Shown here one piece after another: positions 17,865-25,740 of a stretch of 64,000 nt of DNA (positions are counted from its first letter, which is position 1; every line of letters starts with the position of its first letter). The notes under the pieces are model-generated. The model was not told the origin of the DNA. It was given only the letters and a program-made list of their open reading frames with translations, and searched no databases. The DNA comes from Brachybacterium vulturis (GTDB taxonomy: Bacteria; Actinomycetota; Actinomycetes; Actinomycetales; Dermabacteraceae): positions 1,860,001 to 1,924,000 of the forward strand of contig NZ_CP023563.1 in assembly GCF_002407185.1 (NCBI RefSeq). Direction: 5' to 3'. Made by a program: the position numbers and the translations under genes.

Positions 17865-19064
17865 GTGCCTGAGACCCCGCCCCGCCCCGCCCCGTCCGCC
17901 TCCGACGTCGATGCCGGCGCCCGCAGCGTAGGCATCATCGGTGCCGGGCAACTGGCTCGCATGATGCTCGGCCCCGCCATCGAGCTGGGTCTGACCACGC
18001 CCGTCCTGGCCACGGATCCGGCCGAATCCGCCGCGGACGTCGCCGCCCGCGTGCGCCCGGGGCGCCACGACGACGAGCAGGCCGTGCGCGCCCTCGCCGC
18101 CGAGGTCGAGGTGATCACCTTCGACCACGAGCACGTGCCCACCGCCATCCTCGAGCGTCTCGAGCAGGAGGGGGCCACTGCGGTGCGCCCCGGGCCCGCG
18201 GCCCTCGTCCACGCCCAGGACAAGCTGGTCATGCGCGAGCGCCTCACGGCGCTCGGTCATCCCTGCCCGCGCTGGTGGCGGATCGGCACCGCCGACGACG
18301 TCGCAGCGGCGCTCACCGAGGCGGGCGGACGCCTCGTGATCAAGACCCCGCGCGGCGGCTACGACGCCCACGGGGTGATGCTCATCGACCGCGCCGAGCA
18401 GGCGCAGGACTGGCTCGCCCAGCACGGGGAGCTGCTCGCCGAGGAGCTGGTGCCCTTCACCCGCGAGCTCTCCGCACAGGTCGCGCGCCGGCCCGGGGGA
18501 GAGGCCGTCGCCTACCCGGTGGTGCAGTCCGTGCAGAAGGACGGGGTCTGCTACGAGGTGGTCGCCCCCGCCCCCGGCCTCGACAGCGCCGCCCAGCAGC
18601 GGATCCAGGGCCTCGCGCTCGCGATCGCCGAGGACCTGGGCGTCACCGGGATGCTCGCCGTGGAGCTGTTCGAGACGGCCGACGGCGAGGTGCTGGTCAA
18701 CGAGCTCGCCATGCGCCCCCACAACACCGGCCACTGGTCCATGGACGGCGCCGTGACCGGCCAGTTCGAGCAGCACCTGCGTGCCGTCGCCGATCTGCCG
18801 CTGGGATCGACCGCGCCGCTGGCCCCGGTCTCGGTGATGGTGAACCTGCTCGGCGGCGCCGCCGAGGACCTCGCCCCCGGTGCCCGCGCCGCGCTCGCCG
18901 CAGATCCCGCGCTGAAGCTCCACCTCTACGGCAAGTCCGTGCGCCCCGGGCGGAAGATCGGCCACGTCACCCTGCTCGGAGACGATGCCGAGGAGCTGCT
19001 CGCCCGTGCCCACCGCGCCGAGCGTCTGCTCATCGACGGGCCGGCATCGCCCGCCGGCCCCTGA
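17865..19064 (+). CDS. purK: 5-(carboxyamino)imidazole ribonucleotide synthase
   Basis: 399 residues from GTG. This ATP-grasp enzyme makes N5-CAIR from AIR, bicarbonate and ATP in purine synthesis. Motifs: '[20 protein letters not shown]' at the N-terminus, '[10 protein letters not shown]', '[18 protein letters not shown]' (ATP-binding loop) and '[19 protein letters not shown]' (metal/phosphate ligands). It is followed 85 bp later by purE, the next enzyme in the pathway. Confidence 0.96.
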   Translation: MPETPPRPAPSASDVDAGARSVGIIGAGQLARMMLGPAIELGLTTPVLATDPAESAADVAARVRPGRHDDEQAVRALAAEVEVITFDHEHVPTAILERLEQEGATAVRPGPAALVHAQDKLVMRERLTALGHPCPRWWRIGTADDVAAALTEAGGRLVIKTPRGGYDAHGVMLIDRAEQAQDWLAQHGELLAEELVPFTRELSAQVARRPGGEAVAYPVVQSVQKDGVCYEVVAPAPGLDSAAQQRIQGLALAIAEDLGVTGMLAVELFETADGEVLVNELAMRPHNTGHWSMDGAVTGQFEQHLRAVADLPLGSTAPLAPVSVMVNLLGGAAEDLAPGARAALAADPALKLHLYGKSVRPGRKIGHVTLLGDDAEELLARAHRAERLLIDGPASPAGP

Positions 19065-19149
19065 CCCGTCGCCCCGCCCCCACGAACCGCTGGCGATCCC
19101 ACGACCCGCGCGCGACCTCACGATCGCGGACCCGACGACGAAGGACACC

Positions 19150-19683
19150 ATGACGCAGCATTCCGGCACCGAGACCACCCCCCTCCCGCGAGTGGGCATC
19201 GTGATGGGCTCGGACTCCGACCACCCGGTGATGAAGGCCGCCGAGGAAGCGCTCGCCGAGTTCGGGATCACCTGCACGGTCGAGGTGGTCTCCGCCCACC
19301 GGATGCCCGAGGACATGATCACCTGGGGTCGCGGCGCCGCCGAGCGCGGGCTGCGGGTGGTGATCGCCGGGGCCGGAGGCGCCGCCCACCTGCCCGGCAT
19401 GCTCGCCTCCCTCACCCCGCTGCCGGTGATCGGGGTGCCGGTGCCGCTGAAGCATCTCGACGGCATGGACTCCCTGCTCTCGATCGTGCAGATGCCCGCC
19501 GGGGTGCCGGTGGCGACCGTCTCCATCGGCGGTGCCCGCAACGCCGGTCTGCTCGCCGCCCGGATCCTCGCCGCCGGCGGGGACGGCGAGGCCGAGCGCC
19601 TGCGCGAGCGGATGATCGCCTTCCAGGCGGAGCTGCGGGAGATCGCGCTGGCCAAGGGGGAGAAGCTGCGGGCCTCGCGGTGA
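19150..19683 (+). CDS. purE: N5-carboxyaminoimidazole ribonucleotide mutase
   Basis: 177 residues. PurE converts N5-CAIR to CAIR. The class I signature is clear: '[19 protein letters not shown]', '[12 protein letters not shown]' (His of the SAHR motif), '[20 protein letters not shown]' and '[20 protein letters not shown]'. The open frame extends 55 codons upstream, but the family starts at this ATG, which follows GAAGGACACC. It pairs with purK. The polysaccharide genes begin 130 bp downstream. Confidence 0.96.
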   Translation: MTQHSGTETTPLPRVGIVMGSDSDHPVMKAAEEALAEFGITCTVEVVSAHRMPEDMITWGRGAAERGLRVVIAGAGGAAHLPGMLASLTPLPVIGVPVPLKHLDGMDSLLSIVQMPAGVPVATVSIGGARNAGLLAARILAAGGDGEAERLRERMIAFQAELREIALAKGEKLRASR

Positions 19684-19812
19684 GCGGTGGCACGCGTCCG
19701 GGGGATCCCGGAGCGACCATCGCGTGAACATCCTGTGGACGATCTCCCCTCCGGCGCGAGCTCGGGGCGTTCCTCCCGGACCGGCGCCGATGCTCGCGGT
19801 ATCGTCGGCCCC

Positions 19813-20508
19813 ATGAGCGATACCACTGCCTACCGGGTCGCCCCGGGGGCCGACATCTCGGACGACGCGACGATCGGGGACGGCAGTGCCGTCTGGCACC
19901 TGGCCCAGGTGCGCGAGGACGCCATGCTCGGCACGAACTGCATCATCGGCCGCGGTGCCTACATCGGCACCGGCGTGCAGCTGGGGAATGGCTGCAAGGT
20001 CCAGAACTTCGCCCTGGTGTACGAGCCGGCGACGCTGGCCGACGGCGTCTTCGTCGGCCCCGCCGCAGTGTTCACCAACGACCACTTCCCGCGCGCGGTG
20101 AACCCCGATCTCACCCCCAAGTCCGCCTCCGACTGGGAGCCCGTCGGCGTGACCTGCGAGACCGGTGCCTCGATCGGAGCCCGCGCCGTGTGCGTGGCAC
20201 CGGTGACCATCGGGGCCTGGGCGATGGTCGCCGCCGGCGCCACCGTGGTCAAGGACGTCCCGCCCCACGCCCTGGTGGCCGGGGTCCCGGCCCGCCGTCT
20301 GGGCTGGGTGGGCCGCTCCGGCGAGAAGCTGGTCCCCGCCTCCGACGGGACCGATGCCTGGGTGTGCCCCGCCACCGGTGAGTGGTACATCCCGGACGAC
20401 TCCACCGGCGGGCTGCTCCTGGCCTCCTCGCCCCTGGCCGACGCGCCGCGTCCGGCCGAGCTCCCTGATGACGATTCCGATGACGAACAGGACGGTCCTG
20501 CCGCATGA
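19813..20508 (+). CDS. wbpD: Left-handed beta-helix N-acetyltransferase, WbpD-like
   Basis: 231 residues. Hexapeptide repeats run from about residue 10 to 150 (for example 'IGRGAYIGTGVQLGNGCKVQ', 'IGARAVCVAPVTIGAWAMVA'), ending in 'VVKDVPPHALVAGVPARRLG'. The His in 'FTNDHFPRAVNP' is the position of the catalytic base in WbpD/WlbB, which acetylates UDP-GlcNAc3NA with acetyl-CoA. About 60 extra C-terminal residues include 'VCPATGEWY' and an acidic tail. The stop overlaps the aminotransferase start (ATGA), and an oxidoreductase follows in the same way: the WbpD-E-B set for UDP-2,3-diacetamido-uronic acid. Confidence 0.85.
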   Translation: MSDTTAYRVAPGADISDDATIGDGSAVWHLAQVREDAMLGTNCIIGRGAYIGTGVQLGNGCKVQNFALVYEPATLADGVFVGPAAVFTNDHFPRAVNPDLTPKSASDWEPVGVTCETGASIGARAVCVAPVTIGAWAMVAAGATVVKDVPPHALVAGVPARRLGWVGRSGEKLVPASDGTDAWVCPATGEWYIPDDSTGGLLLASSPLADAPRPAELPDDDSDDEQDGPAA

Positions 20509-21614
20509 ACACCGAACTCACGATGATCCCGCCGGCGAAGCCGTTGATCGGTCAGGAGGAGCGGGACGCGGTGGATCGCGTGCTGGCCTCGGGCATGATC
20601 GCGCAGGGTCCGGAGGTGGCGGCGTTCGAGGAGGAGTTCTCGGCCGCGCTGGCGGGGGGCCGGGAGGTGGTGGCGGTGAACTCCGGCACCTCGGGGCAGC
20701 ATCTGGGGATGCTGGCGCTGGGCCTGGGGGCGGGTGATGAGGTGATCGTGCCCTCGTTCACCTTCGCGGCGACCGCGAACACGGTCGCGGTGTGCGGGGC
20801 GACGCCGGTGTTCGTGGACGTGGATCCGGAGACGTTCATCATCGATCCGGCGGCGGTCGAGGCCGCGATCACGGAGCGGACGGTGGGGATCCAGCCGGTG
20901 CATCTGTACGGGCATCCGGCGCCGATGGATCAGCTGCTGGCGATCGCGCAGCGGCATGGTCTGTGGGTGTTCGAGGATGCGGCGCAGGCGCATGGCGCGA
21001 CCTGGCAGGGCGCCCAGGTGGGGACCTTCGGGCAGGGCGGGATGTTCTCGCTGTACCCGACGAAGAACATGACCTCGGGCGAGGGCGGGATGGTCTCCTG
21101 CGCCACGCCGGAGATCGCGCGTCAGGTGCGGCTGCTGCGGAACCAGGGGATGGAGACGCAGTACGCGAACGAGGTCGCCGGCTTCAACAACCGGATGACC
21201 GATATCCATGCGGCGATCGGCCGCATCCAGCTGGGCAAGCTGCCGGCATGGACGGCGACGCGGCAGGCGAATGCGGCGTTCTTCGATGCGAACCTGGCCG
21301 GTGTGAAGACGCCGGTGGTGCGTGAGGGTGCCACGCATGTCTACCACCAGTACACGATCCGGATCGAGGGCGCCTCGGCGACGGAGCGGGACGGTTTCGC
21401 GGCCGCTCTGCGCCAGGAGCATCAGGTGGGGTGCGGGGTGTATTACCCGACCCCGGTGCATCGGCTGGCGACGTTCCGGACGGAGGTGGATCTGCCGGTG
21501 ACGGAGATGCTGGCTCGTGAGGTGCTGTCGCTGCCGGTGCATCCGAGCATCTCGGACATGGATCGGGAACGGATCGTGGCGGCTGTGAACACCGTGGCGA
21601 AGGCGGGGGCATGA
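20505..21614 (+). CDS. wbpE: DegT/DnrJ/EryC1/StrS-family sugar aminotransferase, WbpE-like
   Basis: 369 residues. PLP-dependent fold type I enzyme: internal aldimine Lys187 in 'LYPTKNMTSGEGGM', 'VFEDAAQAHGA' with the PLP-binding Asp, 'NSGTSGQHLGMLALGLGAGD' for phosphate binding, and 'NNRMTDIHAAIGRIQL'. Predicted to transaminate UDP-3-keto-GlcNAcA at C3 with glutamate. It is coupled by 4-base overlaps to the N-acetyltransferase before it and the oxidoreductase after it, which together define the pathway step. Alanine and glycine codons lean to GCG/GGG more than in the neighbouring purK/purE genes, hinting at a different origin. Confidence 0.88.
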   Translation: MNTELTMIPPAKPLIGQEERDAVDRVLASGMIAQGPEVAAFEEEFSAALAGGREVVAVNSGTSGQHLGMLALGLGAGDEVIVPSFTFAATANTVAVCGATPVFVDVDPETFIIDPAAVEAAITERTVGIQPVHLYGHPAPMDQLLAIAQRHGLWVFEDAAQAHGATWQGAQVGTFGQGGMFSLYPTKNMTSGEGGMVSCATPEIARQVRLLRNQGMETQYANEVAGFNNRMTDIHAAIGRIQLGKLPAWTATRQANAAFFDANLAGVKTPVVREGATHVYHQYTIRIEGASATERDGFAAALRQEHQVGCGVYYPTPVHRLATFRTEVDLPVTEMLAREVLSLPVHPSISDMDRERIVAAVNTVAKAGA

Positions 21615-22618
21615 CCATGACGGACAAGAAGACGCTGCGGGCCGGGCTGATCGGTCTGGGCATGATGGGCCGCCACCACGCCCGCAACCTCCAGTCCCTG
21701 GAGGGGGTGGAGCTGGTCGCGGTCGCGGATGCCCACGGCGATCCGCACGGCGCGGCGCCGGGGCTCGAGGTGCTGCCGGACGTGGACGCGCTGATCGCGA
21801 CCGGCATCGACTATGCGGTGGTGGCGGTGCCCACCCAGTTCCATCGGGACGTGGCGATCACGCTGGCGGAGGCCGGGGTGCACACCCTGGTGGAGAAGCC
21901 GTTGGCGTTCGACATCGGCGAGGCCGAGGAGATCACGGCCGCATATGAGCAGGCCGGGCTGGTCGGTGCGGTCGGCTACATCGAGCGGTACAACCCGGCG
22001 CTGCAGGAGATGCGCAAGCGCATCGCGGACGGGCAGCTGGGGGAGATCTATCAGATCGTCACCCGGCGCCAGGGCGGGTTCCCGGCCCGGATCGCGGATG
22101 TCGGGGTGGTCAAGGACCTCGCCACCCACGACCTGGACCTCACCGCCTGGGTGGCGCAGTCCCCGTACGCTTCCGTCGCGGCGACCTCCACGCGGCGCTC
22201 CGGCCGCAGGGACGAGGACATGGTCTCCATCGCCGGCCGGCTCCAGGACGAGACGATCACCAACCACCTGGTGAACTGGCTGACCCCCTTCAAGGAACGC
22301 ATCACCGTGGTGACGGGGGAGAAGGGCGCCCTGGTGGCCGACACCCTCAACGCCGACCTCACCTTCCATTCCAATGCCGATGCGGCCACCAATCTGTGGG
22401 AGTCGATGGCCTCGTTCCGCGGCGTCAGCGAGGGCGACTCGATCCGGTACGCCCTGCAGCGCCAGGAGCCGCTGGCGACCGAGCACCAGGCCTTCCGCGA
22501 TGCGATCGGTGGCGACTCCTCCAACATCGTCACCATGCGGGAGGGCCTGCACACCGTCCGCACCGTCGAGGCCGTGCTCGAGAGCGCACGCGAGGGGCGC
22601 GTGGTCACCCTCGACTGA
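21611..22618 (+). CDS. wbpB: Gfo/Idh/MocA-family nucleotide-sugar oxidoreductase, WbpB-like
   Basis: 335 residues. The NAD-binding Rossmann motif 'AGLIGLGMMGRHHARNL' starts near residue 10, followed by 'VEKPLAFDIGEAEEI' (the EKP motif lysine) and 'VVKDLATHDLDLTAWV' with the catalytic His region. Predicted to oxidise C3 of UDP-GlcNAcA to the 3-keto sugar used by the adjacent aminotransferase. Overlaps that gene by ATGA. The gene ends 59 bp from a convergent asparagine-synthase-like gene. Confidence 0.86.
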   Translation: MTMTDKKTLRAGLIGLGMMGRHHARNLQSLEGVELVAVADAHGDPHGAAPGLEVLPDVDALIATGIDYAVVAVPTQFHRDVAITLAEAGVHTLVEKPLAFDIGEAEEITAAYEQAGLVGAVGYIERYNPALQEMRKRIADGQLGEIYQIVTRRQGGFPARIADVGVVKDLATHDLDLTAWVAQSPYASVAATSTRRSGRRDEDMVSIAGRLQDETITNHLVNWLTPFKERITVVTGEKGALVADTLNADLTFHSNADAATNLWESMASFRGVSEGDSIRYALQRQEPLATEHQAFRDAIGGDSSNIVTMREGLHTVRTVEAVLESAREGRVVTLD

Positions 22619-22676
22619 TCGCGGCGAGGCCACTCGGCGGTGCCCGTGATGGTGGGCGCGGGCCCGATCCGGCATG

Positions 22677-24248
22677 TCACGAGGAGAACAGGCTGCTGCC
22701 CGGCACCCACTCATCGGCCAGGAACAGTTCGGCGAACTCCCCGAGCGGGGTCATCCCGCCGGCTGTGCGGAGCGCCACCTCACGCCGGGACGCTCCCGAG
22801 ATCAACGCATCGAAACCGAGCGGATGGTCGAGAACGGCACGCACTGTCCGCATCCGTGACCGCAGTTGCGGCAGCCCGGTGCTCTTGGCCACCGTCGCTG
22901 CGGTGCGCCGGGCGAGGGAGCGCTCCCTCGAGCGGGGGGCGCGCGTCGGCGCCGCTGCTCCGCTGACGGATGAGTAGATCTCCTCCGTCAGCGCCCGATA
23001 CCACTCGCGGGAGGCGATCGCCGCGTCCGGCGCCGCCTCGTACACCTCCCACACCGCCAGCTCGTGCATCGGCAGTCCCCACTCCAGCCCGACGTACTCG
23101 TAGCCCCGCATCGAGTTGAGGATGTACTTCGACTGCCGCTCTCGCTGCCAGAACCAGCGCACCGCATCCATCGTGTCCCGGGGGTCACCGGTCAGCGACA
23201 CCTCGGTGAAGAAGTCCTGCAGCTCGTGAATCACCGATGGGAGACGGACCGCCCGAGCGGGCTGTGAGCGCAGGGAGAAGTGCCAGGGCTCGAGCGAGCG
23301 CACCACAGCGGCCGGATCCACCCTGCGACCATGGCGCAGGGGCTCGTCCTTCGCGGTGCTGACCACCGTATGGCCCGGGATGACGATGCTGCCTGGCGGC
23401 AGGGTGCCGTCAGTGGTGAGCTCCTGCATCGCGAACCAGTCCTGGATGTGGGGGAGCGAGGCCCCGCCCGAGGCCTCCCGCAGGAAGCCGGTGGTGGAGG
23501 GATCGGTCCATGCGCGGCGCAGCTGCTCGGGGGTGTGCACCACCTGACGCCACGGCAGGCCGAGGCTCGCGGCGATCCGTGAGGAGACCTGCGCCTCGGC
23601 ATTGTCCGGGAGCCCGTAGGTGAAGGTCTGCACGTGCGGGTAGCCGTCGCGGGCGAGCAGCGACGCCAGCAGACGGGAATCGAGGCCGGCGGAGAGCGGC
23701 AGCGCGATCACCCGTCCGTCGGCACGCTCGTACAGTCGGGACATCGCCGCGTCCAGGGCCTCCGTGAACGCCTGGGTGAAGGAGGGGACGTCCTCGAACT
23801 CGGGTTCGCGCAGGCGCAGGCGACGCTCCAGATGGCGGGTGATCTCACCGGTCGTGCGGTCGATCCGCACGGTGGTCCCGGCCGGCACCTGGTGCACCCC
23901 GCGGAGCAGGGAGCGGTCACCGAGCACGAAGCCGGTATGCAGGAACTCGGCAGCGGCGCCCGCCTCGAGCAGACGGCCGCCGAGGGCGTCCGCGACGGAG
24001 AAGGCGTCCTCGCCCACGTGGACCGTCCCGCCGCGGACCGCGTAGAACAGGGGCCAGGAGCGCAGATGATCGGTGAGGAGCAGGATCTCCTCCTCGGTGA
24101 CCAGCACCGCGGAGAAGAGCTCGCCGCGTCGACGCAACGAATCCGGCGTCGACGACGCCAGGAGCCGTGTGCCCGGTGTCGTGCGCAGGTACTGCCCTTC
24201 GTCGTCCGCGATCCACCGTGTACTAAGATGCGGGACGACGGTCAGCAT
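22677..24248 (-). CDS. Asparagine-synthase-like protein with degenerate glutaminase domain
   Basis: 523 residues from ATG at 24248, which has GAGGAG just upstream; a GTG ten codons earlier is possible. The synthetase domain carries the PP-loop 'ALPLSAGLDSRLLASLLA' near residue 205 and 'SRIAASLGLPWRQVVHTPEQ'. The N-terminal 190 residues resemble a class II glutamine amidotransferase ('TDHLRSWPLFYA', 'GVHQVPAGTTVRID') but have no Cys at position 2, so glutamine hydrolysis is unlikely. Related proteins in O-antigen loci amidate uronic acids (WbpS type). With the uronic-acid pathway next door, a sugar carboxylate is a plausible substrate, with ammonia from elsewhere. Confidence 0.72.
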   Translation of the reverse strand: MLTVVPHLSTRWIADDEGQYLRTTPGTRLLASSTPDSLRRRGELFSAVLVTEEEILLLTDHLRSWPLFYAVRGGTVHVGEDAFSVADALGGRLLEAGAAAEFLHTGFVLGDRSLLRGVHQVPAGTTVRIDRTTGEITRHLERRLRLREPEFEDVPSFTQAFTEALDAAMSRLYERADGRVIALPLSAGLDSRLLASLLARDGYPHVQTFTYGLPDNAEAQVSSRIAASLGLPWRQVVHTPEQLRRAWTDPSTTGFLREASGGASLPHIQDWFAMQELTTDGTLPPGSIVIPGHTVVSTAKDEPLRHGRRVDPAAVVRSLEPWHFSLRSQPARAVRLPSVIHELQDFFTEVSLTGDPRDTMDAVRWFWQRERQSKYILNSMRGYEYVGLEWGLPMHELAVWEVYEAAPDAAIASREWYRALTEEIYSSVSGAAAPTRAPRSRERSLARRTAATVAKSTGLPQLRSRMRTVRAVLDHPLGFDALISGASRREVALRTAGGMTPLGEFAELFLADEWVPGSSLFSS

Positions 24249-24335
24249 GAGCTCCTCGTGGTCGGCGCGCCGGGACACGAGCCGAGATGACCCGCACGTT
24301 CATCGTACCCAAAGCGATCGCGAGGTGGTCCGGAG

Positions 24336-25676
24336 TTGGTCTCCTCCTCCGGGATCCGCGATCGGATTCAGAAGCTCGTGACGAAGTATCCGACTCTGCG
24401 GCACATCATGGTGCTGCTGACCGGCACGGCGATCTCCCAGATCGTCGTCATGGGCGTCTCGATCTTCACGGCCCGTCTGTTCACCCCGGAGACCTTCGGT
24501 CAGTTCGCGGTCTACGGCTCGCTGACTGCCATCGCCACGACCATCGCCTCCCTGCGTCTCGACATGGCCATCATGCTCCCGGAGGACGACGACGAGGCTC
24601 GACGGATCGCACGGGTGGCCACCCTCAGCAACGTCATCGTCGCCGGGCTGTTCACCGTGGCGGCGTTCGCGCTGCGCGATCTCGTGATCGCCCAATACGA
24701 TGACCCGGAACTGGCGTCCTGGCTGCTCATGGGCGGGTTCACGGTGTTCTTCGTCGCGCAGGTGACGATGATGCAGTTCTGGTACAACCGCAAGACCCAG
24801 TACGGGACCATCTCCCTGAACCGGGTGCAGCAGGCGATCGGCTCGGCCGGCGGGCAGCTGGGCTTCGGCCTCCTCGGGCTTCGCTCCCTGCCGGGCCTGA
24901 TCTTCGGCACACTCATCGGGCAGGCCTATGCCTTCGTGAACCTGCGAGTGCGAGCGACGTCGCTGTACCAGCCGATCCCAGACGGCACGACCAGCACACG
25001 CGCACTGCTGGCGCGCTACAAGAAGATGCCGCTGCTGAACATGCCCAATGCCCTGGTGGACTCGGTGCGAATCAACGGGATCACCCTGCTGATCGGTACC
25101 GTGGCACTCGGCGCAGTGGGCCAGTTCAACCTGGCATGGCGGATCCTGCAGGTCCCGATCGGTCTCATCAACAGCGCGATCTCGCAGGTGTTCTTCCAGA
25201 AGCTTGCCCGCGTGCGTCCTGGGGGGATGCTCCCACTGGTGCGCTTCACGATCATCCGTTCGCTGCTGATCTCGATCGTACCCTTCGGTCTGATCTACCT
25301 GGTCGCGCCGTGGCTGTTCACGTTCGTCTTCGGCCAGCAGTGGGACATGGCGGGAGACTTCGCCCGTGCCCTCACCCCCTGGCTGGCGATGCAGCTGGTG
25401 ACCTCCCCGATCTCGACGGTCTTCGTCGTCACCAACAACCAGCAGTGGATGCTCACGTTCTCGGTCGTGTTCTGCGCCGCTCCGCTGTCCCTGCTGTACT
25501 TCTCGCCGTTGGCCCTGCTGGACACGGTCTTCTGGCTGGGCCTGCTGATGGCGGGCATGCTGATGATCATGTTGGCGATGTCGCTGCTCGCCGCGCGCGG
25601 ATACGATCGCAGACGGCCTGATCCGGCCGAGCCCGGGACAGGGGCGGACCCCGAGCCGCCGGAGCCCACCGTCTGA
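24336..25676 (+). CDS. wzx: Wzx-type oligosaccharide flippase
   Basis: 446 residues with about 12 hydrophobic helices, in the MOP/PST exporter fold. N-terminal 'IMVLLTGTAISQIVVMGVSI' and 'RLFTPETFGQFAVYGSLTAI' are the usual Wzx/RfbX opening. It should flip undecaprenyl-diphosphate-linked oligosaccharide across the membrane. The frame starts at TTG with GAGG ten bases upstream, and no better start precedes the first helix. Codon use is more mixed than in flanking core genes, as expected for serotype-type DNA. A glycosyltransferase fusion gene follows 64 bp downstream. Confidence 0.85.
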   Translation: MVSSSGIRDRIQKLVTKYPTLRHIMVLLTGTAISQIVVMGVSIFTARLFTPETFGQFAVYGSLTAIATTIASLRLDMAIMLPEDDDEARRIARVATLSNVIVAGLFTVAAFALRDLVIAQYDDPELASWLLMGGFTVFFVAQVTMMQFWYNRKTQYGTISLNRVQQAIGSAGGQLGFGLLGLRSLPGLIFGTLIGQAYAFVNLRVRATSLYQPIPDGTTSTRALLARYKKMPLLNMPNALVDSVRINGITLLIGTVALGAVGQFNLAWRILQVPIGLINSAISQVFFQKLARVRPGGMLPLVRFTIIRSLLISIVPFGLIYLVAPWLFTFVFGQQWDMAGDFARALTPWLAMQLVTSPISTVFVVTNNQQWMLTFSVVFCAAPLSLLYFSPLALLDTVFWLGLLMAGMLMIMLAMSLLAARGYDRRRPDPAEPGTGADPEPPEPTV

Positions 25677-25740
25677 GCGGGCGGCCACCGAGAACCACCT
25701 CCGACCGAACCTCCGACCGAGCAGATCCTGGAGTCCGTGC

